Shown piece by piece: positions 22,523 through 33,136 of a stretch of DNA of 64,000 nucleotides; the first letter of the stretch is position 1, and every line of letters starts with the position of its first letter. The notes under the pieces are model-generated. The model made no database searches. It was not told the DNA's origin and saw only the letters and a program-made list of their open reading frames with translations. The stretch lies in contig PCDI01000006.1 in NCBI GenBank assembly GCA_002778195.1, positions 436,690 through 500,689 on the forward strand, given 5' to 3'. Position numbers and translations under genes: made by a program. This DNA is from Raffaelea ambrosiae. Its lineage: Eukaryota; Ascomycota; Sordariomycetes; Ophiostomatales; Ophiostomataceae.

Positions 22523-23864
22523 AAAGCAGTCTCTGAATCAAGCGGAAATGAACCAACACCGGCATATGAAAACAAGTTTACGAACTGGGTACCCGGTCAG
22601 CGGATCCATGTCCAGCCGTCCTTCATACTCGAATCCGGTGTGACCATGCGGAACGTCCCGGTGGCATACATGACGTGGGGGACTCTCTCTCAGCAGGCAG
22701 ACAATGCTATCGTCGTCTGCCACGCGCTATCGGGCAGTGCCGACGTTGGCGACTGGTGGGCTCCTCTGCTAGGGTCTGGACAGGCCTTGGACAAAGACAA
22801 GCACTTTGTGGTATGCATGAACACTTTGGGGAGTCCATATGGGACCGCCAGTCCAGTCACGGCCAAGAATGGAAATCCCCAGGAGGGATGGTACGGACAC
22901 GATTTCCCGTCTACAACCATACGTGATGATGTGAAGTAAGTATGGAGAACGAAGCGAGAAATTGAAAAGAAAAGAAAAAAAGAAAGAGAAGAAAGAAAAA
23001 GAAAGAGGAAAAGAAATAGGAAAAGAAAGAGAAAGGAAAAGAGAAAAGGAAAGAAAGAAAAAGAAAGAAAAAGAAAGAAAGAAAACAAAAGAGAAAAAGA
23101 AACCCCGAAATACAAAGACAAAGTGACTGACTTTGCCAAGACTGCACAGGCTGTTGCTGGAACATCTCGGAGTACGGCAAGTGGCCGCCGTTGTTGGAGG
23201 CTCGATGGGCGGCATGCATGCCCTGGAATGGGCCTTCGAAGGCAAGGACTACGTTCAGCGTGTTGCAGCCATAGCGACCTGTGCACAACAGGGGGCCTGG
23301 GCAATAGGCTGGAGTGAAGTGCAGCGATACGCCATCTGCCATGATGAAAAGTTCCACGGTGGCTGGTACAGTCTGGACGATCCCCCGGTGGCCGGGCTGG
23401 AGGCCGCTCGCATGGCTGCCCTGCTGACGTACCGGAGCCGTGATTCTCTGGAATGCCGATTCGGGCGCCAGCGTTACGACGCGAGAGAAAAGGAATCCCC
23501 TCCCAGCCATTGCAGGCCGGCATTTTCCGCCCAGTCATACCTCCAATACCAGGCGAGGAAGTTTTCTCGTCGGTTCGACGCAAACTGCTACCTGGCTCTG
23601 GTTCACAAGCTCGACAGCCACGACTTGGCACGGGGCCGAACCAGCACAGTGGCCGAGGCACTCTCCCTGATCAAGCAGCCCACGCTCGTCCTTGGCATCA
23701 GAGGCGATGGTCTCTACCCTTTCACAGAGCAAGAGGAGCTGGCACGGGCGATTCCATGCTCCACCCTGGGTGAAATCGAAAGTCGGGATGGTCACGATGG
23801 TTTCCTGATTGAGTCTCGTCAGATCAGTGACGCATTAAAAGAGTTTTTCTGTGCGAACATCTAG
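22523..23864 (+). CDS. FUB5: Homoserine O-acetyltransferase-like enzyme (MetX/Met2 family), FUB5 type
   Basis: Exons 22523-22935 and 23141-23864 are joined by a 205-bp intron (GTAAGT...GCCAAG) that keeps the DDVK-LHRLLLEHLGVRQV family junction. Catalytic triad: Ser in VVGGSMGGMHALEW, Asp in IRGDGLYPF, His in SRDGHDGF. The family substrate loop reads NTLGSPYGTASP. The frame is closed by a stop immediately upstream of 22523 and has no early ATG, so translation must start in an upstream exon. One in-phase option is ATG 22386 spliced to an acceptor around 22529; this is uncertain. The enzyme should transfer acetyl from acetyl-CoA to homoserine, supplying the FUB7-type partner. Cephalosporin acetyltransferase belongs to the same family, so direct O-acetylation of a metabolite is an alternative. 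Confidence 0.85.
22950..23103 (+). repeat. Purine-only (GAAA)n-rich tract filling the FUB5-type intron
   Basis: About 150 nt made almost wholly of A and G, mainly GAAA and GAAAAA units, inside the 205-bp intron. It is much longer than usual for this genome. Confidence 0.8.
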
Positions 23865-24086
23865 CAGGAGAGAATGAAGCGCAATGTGTATAGAGGACCA
23901 AGCCAGCTTGAACAGTCCATGTTTTCTATTTCTTTTTTTTCATCTTGGAATTGGGAGTATTTTTTTAAAAAAAAAATTTCAAATTTCAAATTCTTTTATA
24001 CATTTCTTCCGTTTTGCTCCTCGGTGGATTGTATCGGAATTCTTCTATTTTGTTCGACGCTCTGCGTGGCCAACCCGCTGTTCGAT
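23865..24086. other. Short intergenic region, convergent ends of FUB5 and FUB6 types
   Basis: 222 bp, AT-rich with T and A runs. 3' UTR sequence only. Confidence 0.5.
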
Positions 24087-25324
24087 TCATCTAAAGTACG
24101 TGTCCCCCAGCATGGCCAGCCGCACTCGTGTTGCGAGGCTGTTGGGCACCTCCCACGGTCCCTCCTCTGCGACTTTGAGCAGCGTCTTCCCAAAGCTGCC
24201 GCCCGTAAACATGGACAAGAAGGCCTTTTCGGCCTGGTCGATTCCCTCGAATACGGTGTAGCGCGACTTGATCTTGCCCTCGGCAATCCACTTGGGCATT
24301 GTGGTCAAAAAGTTGACAATGTTGTCCTTGTAGATGTTCTCGTCCCAGAACATGAAGCCTTGGATCCGGATGCGCCGGCGGAAAATCTCCGAAGTGTTGG
24401 TGATGCCATACTGCTCTTCGGGCGGTTTGTTGTACTGCGAGGCCTGGCCGGGGGGGGGGGGGGGGGGGGGGGGGTGTTAGCCCAGGGCCTCGGGTCAGCC
24501 GTGTGTGGGCAAGAACGAAAACAACTTACCGTGCCGCAGCTGATGATGCGCCCAAACCACTTCATGTTGTCAATGGCTGCCTGCAAATGGTCTCCTCCGA
24601 CGTTCTCAAAGACCACATCCAGGCCGTCTGGAGCCAGTCTCTTGAGCGCCACGTCGACGGGTTCCTGCCGGTAGTTGAACCCGACGTCGGCGCCCAGCTC
24701 GTCGACCACGTACGCCAGCTTCTCGTCTGAGCTGACACTGGCAATCACCTTCATGCCCTCCATTTTGGCCAGCTGCACCACCACCTCGCCCACAGAACTG
24801 GATGCGGCGTTGACCCAGATCGTCTCGCCCGCGACCGGCTTGACCAGGCCGTAAAAGGCGTTCCATGCCGTCATGCCGGCCAGACCCAGAGCGCCGACAA
24901 AGTGCTTGAGATCCAGATTGTAGTGGTTGGTCACCTTCCACACGATGGGGGAGGCCATGAGCCGCAGGCCGAGGATTTCTTTCGGCAGGATGATGTACTC
25001 GGAGATGGGCAGGCTGCCTGCGATGAGGCTGCCCTGCTCGAACTCGCTCGACTCGGACCGGATGACCCGGCCAATGGAAAAGTTGGTGATGGGCTTGTCT
25101 TTTTCGTAGCCAGGAACATACTGCACGTTGCCGTCTCCGCGCATGCGGTCTCTCTGGTGCGGGTCGAGTCCAGCAACCAGCAGCTTGACCACCAGACCGC
25201 CAGGTGGAGGCACCAGCGGCACAGGGCGATTCTCGACAACTGTCGTGACGCCTGGCTCCAGCAGCGCCGTGGGAGGACTCTTGAAAACCCACGTTTTGTT
25301 GGGGACGGTCTGCGTTGCGGTCAT
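24087..25324 (-). CDS. FUB6: MDR-family NAD(P)-dependent alkenal reductase-like dehydrogenase, FUB6 type
   Basis: Exon 1 is 25324-24530 and exon 2 is 24443-24087, giving 383 residues with phase-0 splicing. The protein is a zinc-free medium-chain dehydrogenase of the leukotriene B4 12-hydroxydehydrogenase (PTGR) group: DPHQRDRMRG near the N-terminus, ALGLAGMTAWNAFYG, the nucleotide-binding AASSSVGEVVVQLAK, and DVVFENVGGDHL. Members reduce the C=C bond of alpha,beta-unsaturated aldehydes or ketones. In the FUB scheme this converts an enal to a saturated aldehyde before coupling. The intron contains a run of 25 G on the plus strand. Start chosen at the first Met before the conserved TWVFKSPP-like strand. 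Confidence 0.87.
24450..24474. repeat. 25-nt poly-G run inside the FUB6-type intron
   Basis: An uninterrupted G25 on the plus strand (poly-C in the transcript) sits right next to the 3' splice site of the 86-bp intron. It is length-unstable by nature and the exact count may be a sequencing estimate. Confidence 0.85.
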
Positions 25325-26122
25325 GCTGGCGGCGGGTGTAGGCAGGCTGCTTGAATGAAGATAGGCAAATGATTTTTTGTTTTTTTTTTCTGGAGAGGTT
25401 CTGACGGATTGGAACCACTGGGGGACTACTCTACAACATATCCCGTTCCAACCACCACGCACTAACTAAATAGTGAATATGAATGGAACGGCAGCCATGA
25501 CGTGCGTGAATTTCTGTGCCGGAGCCTTCTAGGGAGCATACCTGAAAACACAATTTCAGAGCGCAGGTCCGGTCCGACGGGGCTGTGTCTGGGGAGTCGG
25601 AGCCTTTCGGATGCTCTCCATTTCGGAGGGTTTCACCAGAATACCAGTGGAAGTATTTCATAGCGTGTTGGAATTGTGGAACAGTTCAGCTTCAAAACTG
25701 CAAATTCGGAATGTTGACATGCTGCACAATTTGGCAATACGAATGTTGCTTGCGTTTGCATTTGCATTTGTATTGGTTTTGTATCGGTGTTGGTATTGGT
25801 ATTTTACTTTCCCAGACTGCCGTTGAACAAATCACAGTTTTCCAGTGCAACGGATCGTATTTGTAGACCATGTAATGTCCATCATCGCGCGCATGCAAGC
25901 AAAACAGCCGAGGTCGACAGCAAAGCAATGAACCTGTTGCCCAGCTTCTTGATACGTGTCCATTATTTTCTAGTTTTTTCAAAGATGATCATTCTCGTGA
26001 GATTTCACATCCCTTTTCACGCTAAAGACTTGCTTTGTATTTTTTGTTTGTAAATTATATTTTATTTCCTCACTCTGGAATCTTATGGAATGTGCGTAGA
26101 ACGATCCTCGTCACCACAGCTT
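25325..26122. promoter_or_regulatory. FUB6-type promoter and FUB7-type 3' region
   Basis: 798 bp upstream of the FUB6-type gene and downstream of the FUB7-type gene, both on the minus strand. It holds the TCCGA/TCGGA group listed separately and a TTTGCATTTGCATTTG-like stretch near 25753-25770. No ORF of note. Confidence 0.5.
25573..25627 (-). promoter_or_regulatory. TCCGA repeat group, FUB6 promoter
   Basis: TCCGA at 25573 and its complement TCGGA at 25597, 25607 and 25623, four copies in 55 bp, 249-303 bp upstream of the ATG. Read in the direction of the gene, two copies form TCCGA-AAGGC-TCCGA. Same pattern as the PKS and FUB4/FUB5 promoters. Confidence 0.5.
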
Positions 26123-27741
26123 TTACTTCTTCACTTCGCCCACGACCACAGACACATCCTGCTCGTACACTTGCTTGAACGCCTGCTCAAAGTCGGCAAT
26201 GATGTCGTTGATGTGCTCAATTCCCACCGAGATGCGGATCATGTCGTCCGTCACGCCCGATGCAGTCTTTTCCTCGGCCGACAACTGCCCATGCGTCGTG
26301 GACCAGGGGTGGATAGCCAGGCTCTTGGCATCCCCCACGTTGGCGAGGTTCGAGACCAGCCGAAGACTGTCCACGACCTTGCTGCCCGCCTCGGCGCCCC
26401 CCTTGACGCCAATGCTCAGCATGCCGCCAAAGCCACGCTTCAGGTACTTCTTGGCCTCGGCATGGCTGACATGCTTCTCCGAGCCGGGCCAGAGGATCCA
26501 GCTGACGTACTCGGGGTGGGCCGTGAAGTACGCGGCCAGCTGCGCCGTGTTCTGTGCATGGCGCTCGGCGCGCAGGGCCAGTGTCTCGATGCCGATCAGC
26601 AGCTGCTGCGCGGCAAAGGGGCTGAGGCAGGGGCCCACGTCGCGGAGCATCTCGACACGGGCCCGCACGATGAATGCAGCCGGGCCAAAGGTGGGATAGT
26701 ACCGGAGCCCGTGGTACGCCGGCGAGGGCTCGACCATTTCCGGAAACCGCGCGGCATTTTTGCCCCAGTCGAACCGCCCCGAGTCCACAATGACGCCGGC
26801 GATGGTGGTTCCGTGGCCGCCAATCCACTTCGTGGCCGAGTGCACGACAATGTCGGCGCCGTGTTCGATGGGCCGCACGTAGTAGCCGCCGGCACCGAGG
26901 GTGTTGTCGACCTTGGGACACAGAGGCGCGTGATTAGCAAAGTGCTTTCGCTTCGTTCCGCCCGGGGCCTCGCGGGGCCCCCTCCTTGGGTGGGCGAGCT
27001 TACAATCAGAGGGATTCCATGACTATGGGCCACCTCGGCGATCGCCGCAAAGTCCGGGACGATGTTGTCCGGGTTGCTGATGCTCTCAATGTAGACGGCT
27101 TTCGTGTTGCTGTCAATGGCAGACGCAAAGTCGGCGGGCTGCACGCTGCCGACAAACTTGGTGGTAATGCCAAAACGGGGAAGCAGGACGTTCAGCTGGT
27201 TGAATGTGCCGCCGTACAGATGCGAGCTGGCCACAATGTTGTCGCCCGGGCGCGTCAGGCTGATCAGGGTGAGATACTGCGCGGCCTGTCCCGACGCGGT
27301 GGCCAGCGCGGCAATCCCGCCCTCCAGGGCGGCCATGCGCTTCTCAAAGACATCCACCGTGGGCTGGGCGTGCGGTCAGCATAGCGCAGAACAGGAGCAG
27401 GGGAGGCAGTCGTATGGAGCACTCACATTCGCCAGACGGGAGTAGATGTTGCCCGTCTCCTGGAGTCCAAAGAGACGGGCCCCCTGGGCCGAATCGTTGA
27501 ACGTGAAGCTCTGTGGCAGTTGTGTCAGCGTCACAGAGTACAGCGCCATGGAAACAGACATCTTCACTGACCGATGTGGCATAAATAGGCACTGCTGTCG
27601 ATCTGGTCGCAGGGTCCGGCTTGTATCTGCAGGCATCCTCGTCAGTCTCGCCAGGGTTGCAGGGGACAAGACGTGGTGGTTGGCAACCCACCCAGCATGG
27701 AGTTGGATAGTTTCAAAGTTTTCCCACGATGGTTCGGCCAT
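26123..27741 (-). CDS. FUB7: O-acetylhomoserine sulfhydrylase-like PLP enzyme (Met17 family), FUB7 type
   Basis: Five exons (27741-27692, 27626-27572, 27510-27427, 27363-27004, 26911-26123), all in phase, give 445 residues, the usual Met17 length. The fold-type I PLP motif HSATKWIGGHGT holds the Schiff-base Lys. Other family segments are RSTAVPIYAT, NIYSRLANPT, SGQAAQYLTL, ESISNPDN and SNVGDAKSLAIHP-like NLANVGDAKSLAIHPWSTTHGQL. Met17 replaces the acetoxy group of O-acetylhomoserine with sulfide; in the fusaric acid pathway the FUB7 homologue instead uses a carbon nucleophile from the polyketide aldehyde. The next-but-one gene makes O-acetylhomoserine, which supports this role. A housekeeping Met17 cannot be excluded from sequence alone, but the setting argues strongly for the cluster paralogue. 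It diverges from the FUB8-type gene. Confidence 0.9.
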
Positions 27742-28286
27742 TGTGATGTTTTTTGTTTTTGTTTTTATTTTCTTGTTTTCTTCGCACTCTTCTTTCTTTG
27801 GTTTGTGATTAGATGTGTGTGTTGCAACTGTTCAGCGGAAAGAATGCACGGTGATCTGTAGGATGAGAATGAGAGGACGCACAACCCAAGACTCGTCTGG
27901 AATTGTTGTACATAAAGACCAGCACGTATTGTTGGGCAGGCCAGCTGCCACGAAGAGCCGCGCTGCATTGCACCTTTGGGAGCCTCGACACAATCCTCCG
28001 GTCCTCCGACAGCCACAGGGCCGACTTCTCGGAGGCTTGATGACGCACCGGGGCCCCGAACCCCGAAGCTGCGGCGCAAAACCTTCCGACGAAAAGCGCA
28101 GCGGAAAAAGAAAACCAGGGCCATCGCAGAGAGAATATGCGAATTTGGAAAAAGAAATAGGTCTAGAAATAGGTCTATCCGTTGGCCTGCAGACACGGTC
28201 TTCTAAACTATCATGGGAAGCATTTGCGCGTCCTCTCTCCTGTCGTGCTGGTACTCAGTCTGGCCGTTCGTTCTGCTGTCGCTGCC
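27742..28286. promoter_or_regulatory. Divergent promoter of FUB7-type and FUB8-type genes
   Basis: 545 bp between divergent starts. The FUB7 side is rich in TTTTTG. The TCCGA group at 28005-28089 lies closer to FUB8. Confidence 0.55.
28005..28089 (+). promoter_or_regulatory. TCCGA repeat group, FUB7/FUB8 promoter
   Basis: TCCGA at 28005 and 28085, TCGGA at 28029, and a near copy TCCGG at 27997. Located about 200-280 bp upstream of the FUB8 ATG and 264-348 bp upstream of the FUB7 ATG. Confidence 0.45.
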
Positions 28287-31200
28287 ATGGGTTCGGTGTC
28301 TCTTTCTCCCGCCTTCGGCCAGCGTCTTCTGCCTGTTGAGATTGACAGGATTGCCCGAGAGGACTCAGAGCGTGTCATTTTCTACACGCCGCGAAGCAAC
28401 CAGCCTGCCAAAGGCTACGATGTTGTGACGGCGGGCAGGTTTGCAAATGCCATCAATCGAACCTGCTGGTGGCTCGAGTCCGAGGTTGGCGCCCGTGAGG
28501 CACCAAAGACCATAGCCTACCTTGGACAGAGTGCGTTCCGCGTTTCTTTGAGATTGGCCCTTTCCACCCTTTCCTTCCGAGGCCCATGCTGATTGATACC
28601 TTTGTTCTCCGTCTAGATGACCTGCGGTACTTCCTTCTGATTGTAGCAGCAACTAAAATTGGCCACAAAGTATTACGAGCCTTCCCAAGTTGGCGATGCC
28701 ACAAAAAAAAAAAAAAAACCACTAACATTTGGGCAGGTCCTCTTGTTATCACCACGCAACAGCATTGAAGGCCATCTGTCTTTGATCCGGCAGTCTGGGT
28801 GTGAGCTATGGATCACATCGTCAGGCATTGGAAAGCTCGAGTTCCTCCAAAGACTGGGACTGCCCTGCATTCAAGTGCCCGCGCTGGATGGGCTCCTCGA
28901 ACCAAGCCCCGTCAAGCCATACCATTACGACAAACGGTGGCAGGAAGGACGCTCTGATGTCCTGGCACTGCTCCACACCACTGGCTCGACCGGCATGCCG
29001 CGGCTGATCCCCCTCACGCTGGGGTCTGTCGCTACCGGGGACGCGCTACACCTGGCAGAACCCATCGAGGGAAAAATGCCCACGTTGGTAGAATGGACAG
29101 GCACAAGAATGCTCTGTGCCATGCCGCTCTTCCATGTAGGCCCGACCCCGATGCACGTGTTCTTTGTGTCTGTCTGACCGGTCTTTCCCCTGTCTCTAGG
29201 TTGCTGGCCTCAGTTTTGGGCTGTGTTGCCCGGTGTTCTGTGAATGGAAAATCGTCCTTCCACCTGCCGTGCCTGCCATGCAGCATGTCGTCGAGGAGAC
29301 GCTGGATCACATTGACATCGACTCGGCCTTTGTTTCGCCTGTTGTTCTTGTGGACATCTGCAAGACGCCTCGCATCCTCGACAAGATCGCACGACTCAAG
29401 TTCGTCACCTCCGCCGGTGGCCCAATCCCGCGACAAGTGGGCGAGCTCATCCACTCCCGTGTCCATGTCTGGCAGACCATGGGCATGACGGAAGGACTGC
29501 TCGTACCTTCGGTGATCACCCACCCGGACGAGTGGGCCTATTTCCATTTCCACCCGTGCTGCGGGTTCGAAATGCGGCCCTACTCCGACACGTTCTTCGA
29601 GCTGGTGTTCGTCAAGAAGAAGGAGCTGGCAGCCACACAGGCCATCTTCCTCACCTTCCCCGACCTGGACACGTACGAGACAAAGGACTTGTACACACGA
29701 CACCCCACCATCCCACATCTGTACAAGTACGAGACGCGCAAAGACGACCTCGTCGTGCTTTCGAGCGGCGAAAAGTTCAACCCACTCGCCGCGGAAATGC
29801 AGCTGTCCGGGCATGCCTGGGTTTCAGCCGCCTACATTGCGGGCCGAGGGCATTTCCAGGCGTCGGTTCTGGTCCACCCAGCCGAAGAGCGACTGGGCGA
29901 GCCCGATGCGGCCATCATCGAAGCCGTCTGGCCCGCGGTCCACGCTGTCAATCAGTCTCTGCCTGCTTTTGCTCAGATCCTCCAAGGCTCTGTCCGAGTA
30001 GTCCGCACGCCGTTTCCTCGGACGCCCAAGGGAACACTGGCACGCCACGAAATCGAGCGTCTCTTTTCGCTGGACATATCTTCCATATACGAAGACGGAC
30101 AAGCCCCGGAGCGTACACAAACCCCAGCAGCCGAGTCGGACTTTCTGATCGATGGGACCAGTGAGGCATCGGTCCGAGCTGGAGTGGTGGAAGCCATTCA
30201 GATGGTGTCGCCGGGACTGGACCTCGGCACGGTCAGCCATGACGATAGCCTTCTGGAGAACGGGTTCGATTCCCTCCACGTCATCAGACTGGCGAGGCTG
30301 CTCAGCTCTGCTTTCACCCCGTCTCCGGTTCCGGTCGAGTCCAGCACCATTTATGCCCATCCGTCGATATGCCAGCTGAGCCAGGTTCTATGGGAACAGC
30401 TCCAGACGGGACGTCCAGCACGCGATGGCAGACCATGTGCGGGCGTGGCGCAGGAAAACGAAGTAGCCCAGGTGCTTTCGCGGCACCTACCATCATTTCG
30501 TCTTTCGCGTGCAGAGCCCAGAGAGCACGTGGTCCTCACGGGGAGCACGGGAGCCATTGGCTCCTACGTTCTGGATGCCCTGTGCCGGAGCGATCGCATT
30601 GCCAAGGTCTGGTGTATCAACCGCAGCCGCGCGGCTGATGCTGCCTGTCGCCAAGCCGCGTTGGCACAGTCGAGGGGACTGTCCTCTGATTGGAAGGGCA
30701 AAGTGAGATTCGTCCAGGCAGACTTTGCCGCAAAGGCTCTGGGCCTGAGCCCCGCGGACCAGAAAGAAATTCGCGACCGGGCGACGGTGATATTCCGTGA
30801 GTCGACTCCGCCTCGGCGCACAAAGGAGAACGCAGAGTAGCAACACTGACCAAAAACAATCGCAGACAATGCATGGGAAGTCAACTTCAACCTGCCGCTC
30901 GCCTCTTTCGAGACACAGTTTGCCGGCCTGCAGAGTCTGGTTCAGATCGGCACAGAGAGCCGAGCCAAAATCCGCTTTTTCTTCGTCTCGTCTGTCAGTG
31001 GCACCATGCGCTGGCCATGCCATGTCCTGGGCCCCGTACCCGAAGCGAAGATAAGCAATCTCGATGCGCCCGTCAACGGATACGGTGCCTCCAAGCTGGC
31101 CGCTGAGCATCTCCTCAGCACAGCGGCCCAGTCGGGTGCCATTCGCCTGTCCGTCTTGCGTGTCGGTCAGGTTGCCGGTCCGACTGTGACCAGGGGGCGA

Positions 31201-31812
31201 GAAAGCATGTGGACCCGGCGGGACTGGGTGCCCGCTGTCATCGATGCGTCTGCCTACCTCCGCAAGTTGCCAGCCGATTTGGGGTCAGCCACGGCGGTAG
31301 ACTGGATTCCCGTCGACATGCTAGCCACAATCATGGTGCAGTTGGTTCTGTCCCATGCAAGGCCAAAGGAATGGGACAGACAAGAAGGCGAGACGTTTTA
31401 CAACCTCGTCAACCCCCAGACAACAAGCTGGAGCGTGCTGCTTCCAGCAATAAAGGCCCGCCTGGAGACATTCCTGGCCCCGGAGAAGATGCAGGTCGTA
31501 TCCTTCTCCGAGTGGCTGGACGACCTGCAGAATGCCGAGGCCGCAGTTGTCCAGAACACGACAGGAGAAGAAGGAGTCGGTAGAGCCCACACCATGGCGG
31601 AGCGTACACGGACTGGCCTCAAGCTGCTGCCCTTCTTCCGGGAGCTGGCCCACTCGCCTGCGTCCGTGGAAGGTGGGTTTTCCGGGGACGACATCTCCTC
31701 CTCGTCACGTTGGACAACGGACAACGCGTTCGCAGGAAGCACCATCTTCGCCGGGTTGCCTCCTGTTTCTGCTGCTTGGTTTGAGACCTGGTTGGACCAA
31801 TGGGGATACTAG
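28287..31812 (+). CDS. FUB8: NRPS-like carboxylic acid reductase (A-T-R), FUB8 type
   Basis: Five exons (28287-28530, 28617-28669, 28737-29135, 29200-30796, 30866-31812), all in phase, give 1079 residues. The adenylation domain (about 1-520) shows YLGQNDLRYF and SPRNSIEG across introns 1 and 2, the ATP loop HTTGSTGMP, and PLFHVAGLSFG across intron 3. The carrier domain has ENGFDSLHVIRL with the pantetheine Ser (about 588). The reductase domain (about 675-1075) begins with the Rossmann motif LTGSTGAIGSYVLDAL and has FHNAWEVNF across intron 4, SSVSGTMR, and the catalytic YGASK. There is no condensation domain. The enzyme should activate a free acid, load it and reduce it to an aldehyde. It is the expected source of the C6 aldehyde for FUB6 and FUB7. 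Confidence 0.92.
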
Positions 31813-33136
31813 CTTGGGGCACTTCCGTGACGCGGAAATTTCTTGTTCATAACCACCAAAGCGCCTGTCGTGAGGATCTACTATTTTCCAGGAAACATCT
31901 TTAGTTGAACTGCGAGATACAAAGAATTCGATCAAAAAGGAACATCAATCGAAGCAAATTGCACACAATAGCAAACCACGCGAGAAATGGACTTGTATCA
32001 GATTGTATTTCCATAGACTATAGATCAATATCATTGCCAACCACGCATTATCTCTCGCCTAATGGACAGTATCTAGAATGCGTGTACGGTGAGAGAGTAG
32101 CGTACATACTGCATTGAGAGGATGAGTTTCCATTGTGACAAAAAGGTTGCTGGTTTGGACCAGAGCCTCCATTTGGTCTTTGTACCTCAGTCGTATCCGA
32201 TCCAGCTGCACGGGGACTGGCACTACACGGTCTCGTCATCTATCCACATCGGTATAGTGTTTGGTTACTCTATGCGAATCTGCATCCGTTAATAGGGAGA
32301 GCGTTTGGGCACCAACATATCCATTACGGGCGTAGCATGGGCTGCGCAGAGAATGGGCCGAGTTTCCGTGTGCTCGTGTAACTACGCTTCTGCCGGAAGG
32401 CGCAACAAGCCGGCGCTCCTGCGTACAGCCTTTGTGCTGCTGGACTGGTTGAAGTACCGTATGGCAGTTTCTTGTCCTGGCTGCCCGCCTTAGCTCCACC
32501 CCTAAGATGTCGTATTTGCCCTGCATTCTAACCCAAAATAACTTCCGTGTTCCCTCCGCGATCGGCCTTGAGTGAATCCTGCGACTTCAGCGTGGTCGTT
32601 CTAGCAGAGAGCTTTTGTTGCGCACGGCTAGACGGGGGAGAGCATGCCAGAGATCCTCTCGGTGAAGAATTGCTTGTTTTGCTTGGTGGTTGTACATTCG
32701 TATTCATCTACCATTGCTGATTTTCGTCTCCTGGCTCGAATGCTTCCGAGTCACTGCGACCCGACCGGTCATTTGACCCCCACCAACAGCGGCTACGGGG
32801 CTGTCAGACTCTGTCGAACCTCTTTCGCTCTTTCGGAGACTATGTTTGTCTGGCGACGAGGATCGAGTCGGAGTCGGAAGTTTCGGAGCCGGAGCCGGGC
32901 CCGGCTCAAGATGCTTGTATCTTATGTTGTTTTACTTTGGAAAAGAAAAACCAGCCGCCCTCTTCGGGCACATAATGACGGCCTGGGGGTACTAGGAGCT
33001 TACCCCGTGCATGCTTTGTCTATTTGTACTTGCTGACAAGTCTCCATGTGTCCAAGACACATAAAAGAGAGCAGACGGCGCGGCATAACCATCCAGAAGT
33101 TCATACACGGATACAACCATCACACATCGAGACAAA
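31813..33136. promoter_or_regulatory. FUB8-FUB9 intergenic region with FUB9 promoter
   Basis: 1.3 kb, tandem orientation. The TCGGA group at 32833-32887 lies about 250-304 bp upstream of the FUB9 start. ORFs in this interval have no recognisable domains. A TATA-like ACATAAAAG is at about 33058-33067, 70 bp upstream of the ATG. Confidence 0.5.
32833..32887 (-). promoter_or_regulatory. TCCGA repeat group, FUB9 promoter
   Basis: TCGGA (complement of TCCGA) at 32833, 32868, 32874 and 32883, with degenerate GCCGGA copies just after and a single TCCGA at 32745. Two copies are separated by only one base. This is the densest group of the motif in the window. Confidence 0.5.

Noticed and set aside
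22950..23103. Purine tract, considered as a CRISPR-like or satellite array
   Set aside because: Units are irregular simple repeats inside an intron; there are no spacers, and this is eukaryotic DNA.
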